Assembly (NCBI GenBank): GCA_008690995.1
Contig: VRMN01000005.1
Coordinates: forward strand, 558,001-622,000
Direction: 5' to 3'
Origin: Porphyridium purpureum
Taxonomy: Eukaryota; Rhodophyta; Bangiophyceae; Porphyridiales; Porphyridiaceae
DNA length: 64,000 bases
The notes beneath the pieces were generated by a model, which was given only the letters and a program-made list of their open reading frames with translations, ran no database searches and was not told where the DNA came from. Both the position numbers and the translations under genes were made by a program. Position 1 is the first letter of the stretch. Each line of letters starts with the position of its first letter. Below are positions 47,211 through 56,186 of this stretch, one piece after another.

Positions 47211-48893
47211 ATGCGCGCGCTGACATGGCGAGGACATGTGCACTCCGCGCGCGAAGGCAAGGCAGATGACGACGGCGTGGCGCGACAGCGCGGAAGCGGG
47301 GAGGGTGCATGTGGGTGGTGGGCCGCGTGGCTTCCGCTCGCTGCGGTCGGGCCGAACGCATCTGCTGGCGGCGGCAGGCCGCTGATGCCGTACGGAGCCT
47401 CATCGGCTCGTTCCGGCCGCGCGAGCGTGGTCGTTGGTGTCGCTGTGATCTCTGTGCTGCTCCTGCTTGGGATGATCGCAAAGTTGCGATGGAGCGTGCG
47501 CCGCGGCGGCGGCGCGGCCAGTAGTCCGGCCCAGGCAACCTCGGCACGAGAAGGTGCGCCGCGAGAAGCGGATGGCCGACTTGCTGGCGAAATGATTTTG
47601 AAAGTCCCTGCGCCTGCCCAAAAAGGAGCCACATGGCCCGATGAGAACGGCAGGGACACGCACCCTGCTGATGACGTAACGTGGGACGACGTGGCACACG
47701 ATGTAGTGATCTGCATAAAGACGGGACCCGAGGTGCAAGATCAGCGGCTCGCAGAGGCACGCCGGACGTGGATGCGCGATCGAAATATACCAAACTTGGT
47801 TGTGCTGAGCACGGTGCGCGTCGAGCTCTGGGCAGGCTTTTTCTCCGTAGATATTCACGAGTACGCCGAACGGCTCGCGGAAAAGGTGAATTTCAACATG
47901 AACGGAGTTCTGTTTCATGACGGCTGGGCAGGTGACAAGGACAAGAACCTGCCCGGAGTCTCGTTCTTGTACCGTGAGTTTCCGAAGAAAAAGGTCTATG
48001 TCATGATCGACGACGACACCTACTTGTTCTTGGATAACTTGGCGCACAATCTGCTGCGCGAGCGCGACCAGAGCTTGAGCAAAGTGTGGCATCACGCGTT
48101 TCGGAAACCCGTGTTCGCGGGCAGGTTGTATCGCGTCGACAAGTGCTGGATCTACAGCGTCAAGCGCGGCTCCAATTTGCTGTTTGCCCACGGCGGGTCA
48201 GGGATCATCATGAACAACGCCGCCCTGCGTCGTCTATACCCCACAATTCCGTCGTGCATGAAGCGCATCTCTCCGCATTGCTGGGCAGGCGATGCGATCC
48301 TCGCTGCGTGCATGGACGAGGTGCACATTCGCGCATCGCGATCTCGACTCGTGAACGGTGAGCACCTCAGTTGGGCTCTGCTTGGGCCTGAGCGTAAAAA
48401 GCTCGGGCGGCCGTTGTTGTGGGCGAGCGCGTTGCGCATTGTTTCAATGCATCAGCTTCCGCCGCACGAAATGGACCTTCTAGCACGATTTGAGCGGATT
48501 CAAGATCCTCACCGTCCGCGCACGTTTGCTGAGCTCAAGGCGTATGCGTTGGCGCCGGAGCAGAACCTGACGCTGACTCCGCGCAGATGGTATAAGAAGA
48601 AGAAGGAGCTGGAGCAACAACAACCAGAACTGCGACAACGAGAACCGCACCATGGTGACTCTCAGCAACGAGACCATCCGCAGGCGGTGGACGACGGGCA
48701 GGAGGGAGACCCGCGGCAAGCACTGGGGGCGATCAAGGAGGACGAAAAATCGTCAGTTGAGCGCCTTGACCGAAATGAAGAAGGCCAGCCGGTCATGGAT
48801 GAACCAGGGGATGACATTGCCGATGCCCGCGCAGGCCGACACGATGCCGTGCTAGAGGCAAACATGGTACACGATAGAGAGCCGCCCGTCTGA
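47211..48893 (+). CDS. Fringe-like (GT31-type) glycosyltransferase, type II membrane
   Basis: The 560-residue protein has a short cytosolic N-terminus, one signal-anchor segment (VVVGVAVISVLLLLGMIA, about 72-90), a stem, and a catalytic domain at about 165-430. The nucleotide-sugar/metal motif is the triple Asp in YVMIDDDTYLFLDNL (about 262-276). The fringe-type FAHGGSGIIMNNAALRRL block and a following Cys pair around CWAGD are present. GT31 enzymes add Gal, GlcNAc or related sugars in the Golgi. The C-terminal 100 residues are Gln/Glu/Asp-rich and probably disordered. The start is uncertain: ATGs at 47211 or 47385 are both possible, and the first ATG of the leader (47183) is out of frame. 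Confidence 0.8.
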   Translation: MRALTWRGHVHSAREGKADDDGVARQRGSGEGACGWWAAWLPLAAVGPNASAGGGRPLMPYGASSARSGRASVVVGVAVISVLLLLGMIAKLRWSVRRGGGAASSPAQATSAREGAPREADGRLAGEMILKVPAPAQKGATWPDENGRDTHPADDVTWDDVAHDVVICIKTGPEVQDQRLAEARRTWMRDRNIPNLVVLSTVRVELWAGFFSVDIHEYAERLAEKVNFNMNGVLFHDGWAGDKDKNLPGVSFLYREFPKKKVYVMIDDDTYLFLDNLAHNLLRERDQSLSKVWHHAFRKPVFAGRLYRVDKCWIYSVKRGSNLLFAHGGSGIIMNNAALRRLYPTIPSCMKRISPHCWAGDAILAACMDEVHIRASRSRLVNGEHLSWALLGPERKKLGRPLLWASALRIVSMHQLPPHEMDLLARFERIQDPHRPRTFAELKAYALAPEQNLTLTPRRWYKKKKELEQQQPELRQREPHHGDSQQRDHPQAVDDGQEGDPRQALGAIKEDEKSSVERLDRNEEGQPVMDEPGDDIADARAGRHDAVLEANMVHDREPPV

Positions 48894-49027
48894 TCAGCAC
48901 CAGCACGGGTCGAACCCCACGTGGACACGTTCTTTTCATAGGACACAATGTTGATAATATTAATTTGAGTAAGTTTCGAGGGACCGAACAGGATAACATC
49001 GGTCGTAGTGATAGCGCGCCGTGCCGC

Positions 49028-49615
49028 TCAAAAGAAGTTTGACTTTTTTATGACCGCCAGGTACTCCTGTTCGCTAACTTCACCGTCGCCGTCCGTGTCC
49101 GCGGCCTGAATCATACGCACCAATGCGTCGTCGTCCAAGTCCTCGCCCAAATGCTGCACTACTGCGCGGAGGTCGTTCAGCGCAATGGAGCCCTTCTCGC
49201 CGCGGTCAAACAGGGAGAACGCGATGCGTAGCTCCTGATTGAGCGCCCGCTCGCTCACTTGGTAGGCCATCATCTCGGTGAACTCTTGGATCTCGACCCA
49301 GCCGTCCTTATCTGGGTCGCAGATAATCATGAGTTGGCGCAGCTCCTCGCGGCTCGGGTCAAAGCCAAGTGCCTTCATCGCGTTCTTCAAGTTCTTCTGG
49401 TCAAGGCCCTTGTCCTCCTTCTCAAAAATGTAAAAGGACTCCTGAATTTCCTCCACTTGCTCGTCAGTCAGTTTGTCCTTGTACGCCACCTTTTGCGCGC
49501 CGCCGGCGGCGCCGCCCAGCGACGCCGGGCCAGACATCGATACTGGCCCCAGCCCATCGTTCCCGGCGCCGCGGCGCTCGCCGAAGAACGCCACACCAAG
49601 CTTACTCGTCACCAT
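49028..49615 (-). CDS. Centrin (EF-hand, Cdc31-like)
   Basis: This 195-residue calcium-binding protein has four EF-hand units. The second (DPDKDGWVEIQE) and fourth (DTDGDGEVSEQE) loops are canonical. The first (KEDKGLDQKN) and third (DRGEKGSIALND) are degenerate. MKALGFDPSREEL and the final KKSNFF match centrin rather than calmodulin. The N-terminal 50 residues are Gly/Ala-rich and longer than usual. Centrins serve basal bodies, the yeast spindle pole, the TREX-2 mRNA export complex and DNA repair with XPC. In a cell without flagella the last three are more likely. The ATG at 49615 is the first in frame. Confidence 0.87.
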   Translation of the reverse strand: MVTSKLGVAFFGERRGAGNDGLGPVSMSGPASLGGAAGGAQKVAYKDKLTDEQVEEIQESFYIFEKEDKGLDQKNLKNAMKALGFDPSREELRQLMIICDPDKDGWVEIQEFTEMMAYQVSERALNQELRIAFSLFDRGEKGSIALNDLRAVVQHLGEDLDDDALVRMIQAADTDGDGEVSEQEYLAVIKKSNFF

Positions 49616-50008
49616 CTCCCCCAGCAATCCGCTTCACCCACACCTTTCTCGGAAAACGGCCGCAAGTCCAGCCTCCGTGATGGTCCACTGCACCTTGTTC
49701 CCCCAAGCCACAACCAAACAACCGACACCCCTTTCCCACGTACGTTCCCCTCCCGTCTTCCAAACTCGTCAACCTGCTCAAGTGCGAAGGGTCGCAAGCG
49801 AGTGTTCAAACATTTCTCCCCGGTTTTCCTTTGCTTCTCGTCTTGTGTGTGTCCTTTTCGCGGTAGCCTTTTTCCATTTGTCATTTACTAGCCTTGGCCG
49901 TGCGTATCTGGTACAAGCAAAGTGGTGGCGAGTGACCGGACGCCATGCATCTCAACGCGCGAGCTCGATGGGTGCGTTTCATTTCGCATGCTGCAGGATA
50001 CGGCGGTG
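49616..50008. promoter_or_regulatory. Centrin promoter and RanGAP 3' region
   Basis: This 393-bp spacer lies between two minus-strand genes. It is pyrimidine-rich next to the centrin start, which is GA-rich on the coding strand but less pure than elsewhere. No TATA box or repeat array stands out. Confidence 0.4.
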
Positions 50009-51316
50009 CTACTGTATCACTAGCCGTTCTAAAATCAGATTGATGTCGTCTTCGTTGGCGTCCTCACTCTCGTCGCTCGAGTCGGCCCCGGCGTCGTCGT
50101 CTTCGCCGTCGGAGCGCTCGTCGTCGTTTTCGCTCAGGCTACCGAGACGATCCTCGAGGAGCGCAGCAATTTCCGTACAGCACGATTCCGACAGGGCGTT
50201 TCCGTCTAGCTCTAGCTTCTCCAGCTTCTCCAGCTGCGCCGCGCGCTGCGCGAGCGCCATCGCGCCCCGGTCCGACATCTGGTTGGTCTTCATGTTGATC
50301 TTCCTCATCGAGGTGTGCACCTCTGGCACAAATCCTTCAGCAATAACTACGCAGCCGCTGGTTTCAAACTCGTTTTCCTCCGCCACGAATTCTTCCAGCG
50401 CAGGCAGCATGGGCAACAGCTGCCGGAGCTGCTTCGCACCCTTCTTGGTCAACTCGTTACACGACACGTCCAGCACTCGAAGCTTGGAGGCGCCGCGCAG
50501 GCCATGGACAATGTACTTTACCCCAATATCGCCCAGCGATACGTCGCGCAGGCTCAGCTCCTCGAGTTCTCTCATGATGGCCAGGGCTTTAGCAAGTTCA
50601 ACCGCCGCGGCCTCGCCCAACGTGCTATCACTGATCTCGAGCTTGCGCATGTTTTTCGCTGCGCTCAGCGCCTTGGCCAACGCCAGGCTGCCTTCGCGCC
50701 TCATTCGCAGACTCGAGAAGCGCAAGTCGCACAGCTCTGGAGATCCTGCAAGGAGTGGCGCGAGCTCAATCGCACCCCGGTCTTCGAGCAGGTTATTAAA
50801 GAAATGGATGGTTTTGAGCTTTGTCTGCCGCGTGCCACTGTCTGCCAGGTCGTCACCTAGCAACATCCGCGTGATTAGCCTTCCAGCGTCGGCTGCCAGT
50901 CCATTGTTGCAGAAGAAGACGTGTTCGAGTGCATCTTGATCGGTGAACAGCGCCGCAAATGCAGAAATACCTTTGGCTCCCAGAGCGTTATCACTGACGT
51001 CGATTTCGCGCAGCTGCACGCCCGGCAATGAATTCGCAATACGCTGCAATACGCGCAGCGCCTCGTCCTCTGGTCGTCCGGCGATGATGTCCGCCACGCA
51101 CAGGCGTTCCAGCTGGTGCGAATCGTGAGCGGCCACTTTCGCCAGATGCGAAGCCACCACAAATGACGCCGGCTCACCGATAGACTTGCCCGACAAATCG
51201 ATCCTGTGGAAGGTGGGCCCGTCGCGATCCAGCTCTTTCAGCAGCTCCTCGCACCGATCGGCGTCGAGCATCTCCCGCTTCTTGTCGTCATACTCAAACA
51301 CACGTTCCTCCTTCAT
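50009..51316 (-). CDS. Ran GTPase-activating protein (RanGAP), no WPP domain
   Basis: The 435-residue leucine-rich-repeat protein stimulates GTP hydrolysis by Ran, driving nuclear transport and spindle assembly. About eleven RanGAP-type LRRs run from residue 35 to 385 (LREIDVSDNALGAKG, LRVLDVSCNELTKKG, LEKLELDGNALSE). The catalytic arginine is probably Arg81 in ADIIAGRPEDEAL, matching FIAGRPEAEAL in plants. A strongly acidic tail (about 390-425) is typical. Plant RanGAPs carry an N-terminal WPP domain that anchors them to the nuclear envelope; here the N-terminus is only about 35 residues and has no WPP. The ATG at 51316 follows a coding-strand GA-rich leader (51417-51475). Confidence 0.93.
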   Translation of the reverse strand: MKEERVFEYDDKKREMLDADRCEELLKELDRDGPTFHRIDLSGKSIGEPASFVVASHLAKVAAHDSHQLERLCVADIIAGRPEDEALRVLQRIANSLPGVQLREIDVSDNALGAKGISAFAALFTDQDALEHVFFCNNGLAADAGRLITRMLLGDDLADSGTRQTKLKTIHFFNNLLEDRGAIELAPLLAGSPELCDLRFSSLRMRREGSLALAKALSAAKNMRKLEISDSTLGEAAAVELAKALAIMRELEELSLRDVSLGDIGVKYIVHGLRGASKLRVLDVSCNELTKKGAKQLRQLLPMLPALEEFVAEENEFETSGCVVIAEGFVPEVHTSMRKINMKTNQMSDRGAMALAQRAAQLEKLEKLELDGNALSESCCTEIAALLEDRLGSLSENDDERSDGEDDDAGADSSDESEDANEDDINLILERLVIQ

Positions 51317-51676
51317 CCTATCACCCTGGCTCCTTCAGCCGACAAGCCCTCCGCAATGCACTAGAGCGCGGTCTTCTCCTCCCAAAGACCTGCCGGACGC
51401 CGCCGTTATCGAGATGCTCTCTCCCCTCGCCCCCTCTTCCCTCTCCTCTCTGAGCACCTCTGGACCCCTCTCCAGGACCACGCGACCAACCTTGTCGTTT
51501 ATCCTTATCGGATAATCAGTTTAATGACTTGTCACCTCATCGACTTATTGGTTTAACGGTCTATTGGTTTAGTGGTTTAATGGTTTATTGGAGTACGAGA
51601 CGGTAGAGGCGGGAGGTAAATGGGTTGATGGGAAGGGAGTGGCGGGAGATAGGATGTCGTCGAGCAGACGATTAGG
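51317..51676. promoter_or_regulatory. Divergent promoter between RanGAP and F-box/WD40 genes
   Basis: This 360-bp spacer has a minus-strand GA-rich leader (51417-51475) and TTATCGGATAA at 51505-51515. A run of TTTAATGG, ATTGGTTTAACGG, ATTGGTTTAGTGG and GGTTTAATGG units lies at 51529-51592. An upstream ATG at 51654 opens a 35-codon frame overlapping the F-box start. Confidence 0.55.
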
Positions 51677-53020
51677 ATGGCGGCAGATGGCACGACGACG
51701 GAAGTGGTGTTGGTGCGGCTTCTTCCGGATGAATTATGGCATGACATTCTGCGGCACGTGAGCGCAGAGGATTTTGTGCGCGCGGCGGCTGTGTCCAGGC
51801 GATGGCGGACCTACACCAAAGCACTGCAGGGTGAGTTCTGGCTGCGCCAACTACGCCAGCTCGTCGGCTGGACACTCAATGAAGAAGTCTTGGAACGCAT
51901 ACATCCTGCAGATAGGAAAGCGGCCTACGTGCGCGAGTATTTGATGAGGAAAAGGTATTGTACGGACGTGTCAGAAGGCGGCGGAAGTATTGCCGTTTTG
52001 GGCGGTAACAACAGCACTGAGAGCACACAAATGCCGCGCGCCTTTCCATATGTCGCTGTACCAGAAGTGATGCGTACATTGACCGAAAAGGGACCACCGC
52101 TGGGAGTGTCACATACGATATTTACAGATATGGCTGTCTCGAACACGGGACATGCGGTGTTCTGCTCGTCAAGCATCGGCACACTCAAGTTTGCTAAACT
52201 GTACATTGACGACAAAGGCATTCAGGAGCAAGCGGGTGAGCTTGCCTACCGAATTCCATTCTGCCGACGTTCGCACGCAACAGGTGTCGCACTCAGTCCA
52301 GATAATGCGCTTCTTGCGTCCGCTTCGCCGTACAAGTTGTCAGTTTTCGACATTGAGAAGGACGCCGAGTATGCTCGCTTTGATATTGATGTGGTATCGC
52401 TGTTGACGCTGGGCAGAACAGATTCGCTAGCGTACACATCGAATGATGCCGCCGTGAGGATCATGAATATTTTCAACAAGGAAAAAATGTCGCATGGTCA
52501 GATGAGCGAGATGCAGGGCCACGAGGATTGGGTGCGATGCCTCGCATCCCTCTCCAGAGATGGAAGTCGAATCGTTTCAGGCGCAGACGATCGCAGCTGG
52601 TGCGTGTGGGACACGTCGATTGCGTCACTTCAGCGCCGCTACGAGGACGCCCATCAGTATATGGTGCGCTCAGTAGCTGCGTGCGGACCCTCGCTGTTTG
52701 CAAGTGCAGATATTTGTGACATCAAGCTTTGGGATATTCGCGACAGTAACCCGTCGCTCGTATCATTGAAAAATAATGGACCCAGAAATCCAGCGTCGCT
52801 TGCGCTCGCGCTTTCTGACACAGGCTCGAGTCTAGCGGTGGGATACGAAGCGTCGGTGTTCGTCTTTGACACGCGAAACCTTTCACGTGCGGTGAATCTT
52901 CTGGTCATGCCGACAGGATCGATGAGCTGTCGTCTGGAATTCACAGAATCGGCTCTTTGGATTTGTGGGACCGACTTTGTGACGGCATGGGACTTGTCTA
53001 CTCCAGTCAGCTTCTCGTAG
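51677..53020 (+). CDS. F-box/WD40-repeat protein
   Basis: The 447-residue protein has an N-terminal F-box (about 12-50, LVRLLPDELWHDILRHVSAE through VSRRWRTY), which would bind SKP1 in an SCF ubiquitin ligase. WD40-type repeats follow to the C-terminus (HATGVALSPDNALLASAS, EDWVRCLASLSRDGSRIVSG with DDRSWCVWD, SIADICDIKLWDIRD-like blade). The propeller is the likely substrate-recognition module. No membrane or targeting signal is seen. The degron it reads is unknown. A 35-codon upstream frame (51654-51761) overlaps the start in another frame and could reduce translation. Confidence 0.85.
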   Translation: MAADGTTTEVVLVRLLPDELWHDILRHVSAEDFVRAAAVSRRWRTYTKALQGEFWLRQLRQLVGWTLNEEVLERIHPADRKAAYVREYLMRKRYCTDVSEGGGSIAVLGGNNSTESTQMPRAFPYVAVPEVMRTLTEKGPPLGVSHTIFTDMAVSNTGHAVFCSSSIGTLKFAKLYIDDKGIQEQAGELAYRIPFCRRSHATGVALSPDNALLASASPYKLSVFDIEKDAEYARFDIDVVSLLTLGRTDSLAYTSNDAAVRIMNIFNKEKMSHGQMSEMQGHEDWVRCLASLSRDGSRIVSGADDRSWCVWDTSIASLQRRYEDAHQYMVRSVAACGPSLFASADICDIKLWDIRDSNPSLVSLKNNGPRNPASLALALSDTGSSLAVGYEASVFVFDTRNLSRAVNLLVMPTGSMSCRLEFTESALWICGTDFVTAWDLSTPVSFS

Positions 53021-53314
53021 AATAGGGTATCATCCGCGTCTCACAAAGGTAAAGCCTGCATCGTTTCGCTCCCTTCTAAACGGGTTGAAAATGATCATAC
53101 TGTCATGCGCGAAGGTGTCTCACTAGACTTCCTTGCCGTGTTTTCCTCGTGTTCTCCAACCAAGAGAATGCATGCGGCACACATGCATGGACAAAAATTT
53201 CCGGGTATGCTGTTCACGCCGAGATTCTGACCTGCGCGGCTTTCCAACGCAGCGCTCCTCCTTTTTCAGACCACGCTGACACATAGTGCAATCGCGACAG
53301 TAAGTGGGACAGAT

Positions 53315-54241
53315 TCAGCCGCAGACTGCCGGGAGATGCTGATTACAGCCCGGCACGTCGGAAGTCAGCGTTGCTGCGCTTGAACAGTGATGATGTAAAG
53401 CTGTGTTGTGCATCCGGCGAGCACGCGCAATGCTAGACGCACTGGCTTGGTAAGACATTATCGCGCGCACAAAGTGCCAAACGCTCAGGTTGGGCCACAG
53501 AGCGTGCATAAAGACAATGTGCGCGAACATGCTTTGCCACAGCAGAAAGTCGCTCAAACGGTTCTCCCCCGAGGTGCGGATCAGCAAGTCCGGGAAGGAA
53601 GCCCCAGTCATCAGAGAATGCTCAACTGTGCGTTCGGTGCACTCGAATTGTGTATCCTGCTGCATAGCACGCGCCTGGTCGAGCAATGCTGCTGCAATTT
53701 CGGCGCGCGAGGTGTACGCGAAGCATATATTGAGCACGCGTTCGTCGTATTGCGCAGTAGCGAGCTCGGCGCTGTTCATGACGCTCTGAAGCTGCGGGTC
53801 AAGCAAGTGGCGCTCGCCAAGCACGCGCACGCGAAAGCGGTACTTGTGCACAACATCCTCTCTGTTCAGCATCTCGGTAAACTTTTGCTTGGCGAGCTGC
53901 ATGATACTATCAACCTCGTGCTGCGAGCGCTTAAAGTTCTCCAGCGAGAAGGCATACACTGTAACTTGTTCTACCTGCGCGTCATGACACCATTCGAGCG
54001 CATCCATCAGTTTGTCGGAGCCTTTAGGGTGGCCGTCTGACCCGGGCATGCCCAGCTGCCTCGCCCACCGGCGATTCCCATCCATCACAAATGCTACGTG
54101 CCGAGGCAACGGACCCGGCCCGCACCACCGCAGCACCGCGAACACACCTCGACGTATTGGCCTCGAGCGTGGCGCAAGCCAAAGCGCCACCGCAGCCACC
54201 ACCGCAACACCCACAATCATCGTCAGCAGCATCATCACCAT
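53315..54241 (-). CDS. cis-Prenyltransferase (dehydrodolichyl diphosphate synthase-like)
   Basis: This 308-residue enzyme elongates farnesyl diphosphate with isopentenyl diphosphate into long cis-polyprenyl diphosphate, the precursor of dolichol for protein glycosylation. Motifs are HVAFVMDGNRRWARQ (catalytic Asp54), VYAFSLENFKR, FAYTSRAEI and RTSGENRLSDFLLWQ (about 208-222). An N-terminal hydrophobic segment (about 5-23) would anchor it to the ER membrane. The C-terminus (HLPAVCG) does not show a clear RxG motif, so it may need an NgBR-type partner. The ATG at 54241 is the first in frame; ATGs at 54235 and 54232 are alternatives. It is only 48 bp from the divergent SMIM4 start. Confidence 0.9.
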   Translation of the reverse strand: MVMMLLTMIVGVAVVAAVALWLAPRSRPIRRGVFAVLRWCGPGPLPRHVAFVMDGNRRWARQLGMPGSDGHPKGSDKLMDALEWCHDAQVEQVTVYAFSLENFKRSQHEVDSIMQLAKQKFTEMLNREDVVHKYRFRVRVLGERHLLDPQLQSVMNSAELATAQYDERVLNICFAYTSRAEIAAALLDQARAMQQDTQFECTERTVEHSLMTGASFPDLLIRTSGENRLSDFLLWQSMFAHIVFMHALWPNLSVWHFVRAIMSYQASASSIARARRMHNTALHHHCSSAATLTSDVPGCNQHLPAVCG

Positions 54242-54289
54242 GCTGACCCTCCAGCGCAAAGACGTCTGAGGTCTGACGATTAGGCAAAG

Positions 54290-54722
54290 ATGGCGGCGTC
54301 GGCGCGCTCAAAGACCAAAGCAGCACCGCGGGTGCCGCTGACGTTCAAGCAGCTGCTTGCGCGCACGCTTCCAATGGTACGTACGACGCGTGACACGCTC
54401 TGATCGGAACTCGAGGCAGCGCGGTAGCAGAGACTGACGGAACGTTCCTGTGTCCCTTGTGTGCGAGCATGTGTGTTTGTGTGTGTGCGTTGTTGTCCTT
54501 GTGTTTGTGTCGATTCGACTGCGACGTTTCTCACAGTGCTTTGTCCTTGGCATGGGCATCGAGTGGTTTATGATTAATGTGCCTGTCGGCGGGCGCAATT
54601 TTTACGATGTGGCGTTGCAAAAGGCGGCCGAGCGGCGTGCCGCGCGTATTGAAGCACAACGAGAAGCTCAGCAAGCCCAGACGCCCGACAAGTCTCCAGT
54701 GCAGATTCGAAACGACGAGTAG
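54290..54722 (+). CDS. UQCC5: SMIM4/UQCC5-like complex III assembly factor, two exons
   Basis: The spliced product is a 90-residue single-span protein. Exon 1 is 54290-54376 (29 codons), the intron is 54377-54536 (160 bp, GTACGT...CACAG, phase 0), and exon 2 is 54537-54722. Exon 2 starts CFVLGMGIEWFMINVPVGG and continues RNFYDVALQKAAERR. This closely matches human SMIM4 (FFVLGGTMEWIMIKV, then FYDVYRRKASERQ), a mitochondrial inner-membrane factor for cytochrome b/complex III assembly. Exon 1 is basic, as for a mitochondrial protein. It shares a 48-bp divergent spacer with the cis-prenyltransferase. The splice was inferred from reading frame and family match. Confidence 0.82.
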
Positions 54723-54914
54723 CTACTTGCGCCTTGCGTATCCGGCCATCCGCGCTTGCTGCCTTGCCCTTTGTGATGCTAGATGTGCGATGTAAAGTTT
54801 TGTTGTTTGGATACAAGGCTGACGTCACTGGCGTAACTATCGCGGAGTAGTGGCAAGAGTTTGACTGGAAGACCCTTCAGGGTGAGCGGAAGGGGCCGGG
54901 AACCGGTTACGGCG

Positions 54915-56186
54915 ATGCGGAAGACAGGGTCTACAGGATCGTTTCTGTCAGTTGGCGCAGGTGTTACGCCCGGAGCTGATGGTGCCTCGGCGTATCCAGG
55001 TGCAGGGGATGTTCATATGCTTGGGGAAGAGGCTGCGAAAGGCGAAACAAAGCACGCGCGCGTGGAGATGGGCACGAACCAAGGGTCTGACGGTGCGTTA
55101 AAGCATCAGCCCAAGTGCATCCTGCTCACGGGTGGCGCTGGCTTTATCGGATCGCACGTGGCGGAACGCCTCGTGCACAGGTATCCGGAGTATAAAATCG
55201 TGGTATTAGACAGGCTCGACTACTGTGGCGCGCCAGAAAACTTACGGGAGCTGGAGCAGTGCTCCAACTTTAAATTCGTGCGCGGCGACATTCGCTCCAA
55301 GTCGCTGCTCGACTACTTGCTGCGCGCGGAGCAGATTGACACGGTCATGCACTTTGCCGCGTCGACGCACGTCGACAACTCGTTCCAGTCCTCAATCTCG
55401 TTCACATCCAACAATGTGCTTGGCACACATGTGCTGCTGGAATGCGCGCGCGAGTACGGCCGCATCCAGCGTTTCATGCATGTGTCGACAGACGAAGTGT
55501 ACGGTGGCGAGACCGACATGCGTAACACTGAGGAGTCCATGCTCGCTCCGACTAACCCGTATGCGTGCACAAAGGCTGCGGCTGAGTTTATCTGTCGCGC
55601 ATACTCAATATCGTACGGGCTACCCATTGTGATGACGCGTGGAAACAATGTCTATGGGCCGAGGCAGTACCCGGACAAGTTGATCGCCAAAAGCGCCACT
55701 CTTCTCGCTATGGGAAAGCACGCATTCATTCACGGCGACGGACGCCACCGGCGCTCATACATCTACGTGGTCGACTGCGCCGAAGCATTTGACGTGATTC
55801 TGCACCGCGCCGAAACGGGCGGCGTGTACAACTTGGGCTCGGAGCAGGAAATCTCGAACCTTGACGTGGTGCGGCGCCTGGTGCGACTGACCAATTCGCC
55901 GAGCGACTCAGCGGCGGAGCTCAGCGACGAAGAGTGCGACCGGTGGATCGACTTTAGCGTCGACCGCGCGTTCAACGACCGCCGTTACCCGGTAGACATG
56001 ACTCGGCTCCAAGGCCTTGGGTGGCAGCCGCGCACGCAATTTGCGGACGGACTTGCGCAGACCGCACAGTGGTACGCGGACCCGGCAAACCTCGTTCGCT
56101 GGCCTGGCTTCCTGAACAAACTGGTGGCGCACCCGGCGCTCGACACGAACGGCGCCAACACGGAGCAGCTGTTCTTCATCGAATGA
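54915..56186 (+). CDS. NDP-glucose 4,6-dehydratase (plant RHM N-domain/RmlB-like)
   Basis: This extended short-chain dehydrogenase/reductase, 423 residues, converts UDP- or dTDP-glucose to the 4-keto-6-deoxy sugar, the first step toward rhamnose and other deoxysugars. The NAD-binding motif is [12 protein letters not shown] (70-81). The catalytic set is Thr192-Asp193-Glu194 (STDEVYGG, dehydratase-specific) with Tyr216 and Lys220 (YACTK). GNNVYGPRQYPDKLI and DGRHRRSYIYVVDC match plant RHM/UER-linked dehydratases, so UDP-glucose is the likelier substrate. The C-terminal 3,5-epimerase/4-reductase domain of plant RHM is absent. The first 65 residues are low-complexity. The first in-frame ATG is 54915. 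Confidence 0.9.
   Translation: MRKTGSTGSFLSVGAGVTPGADGASAYPGAGDVHMLGEEAAKGETKHARVEMGTNQGSDGALKHQPKCILLTGGAGFIGSHVAERLVHRYPEYKIVVLDRLDYCGAPENLRELEQCSNFKFVRGDIRSKSLLDYLLRAEQIDTVMHFAASTHVDNSFQSSISFTSNNVLGTHVLLECAREYGRIQRFMHVSTDEVYGGETDMRNTEESMLAPTNPYACTKAAAEFICRAYSISYGLPIVMTRGNNVYGPRQYPDKLIAKSATLLAMGKHAFIHGDGRHRRSYIYVVDCAEAFDVILHRAETGGVYNLGSEQEISNLDVVRRLVRLTNSPSDSAAELSDEECDRWIDFSVDRAFNDRRYPVDMTRLQGLGWQPRTQFADGLAQTAQWYADPANLVRWPGFLNKLVAHPALDTNGANTEQLFFIE

Noticed and set aside
48925-48945. Shared TTTTCATAGGA with 39585 and TTTTATAGGA at 3820 as an initiator element
   Set aside because: The copy at 48931 lies between two convergent 3' ends, so a promoter role for the motif is not supported.
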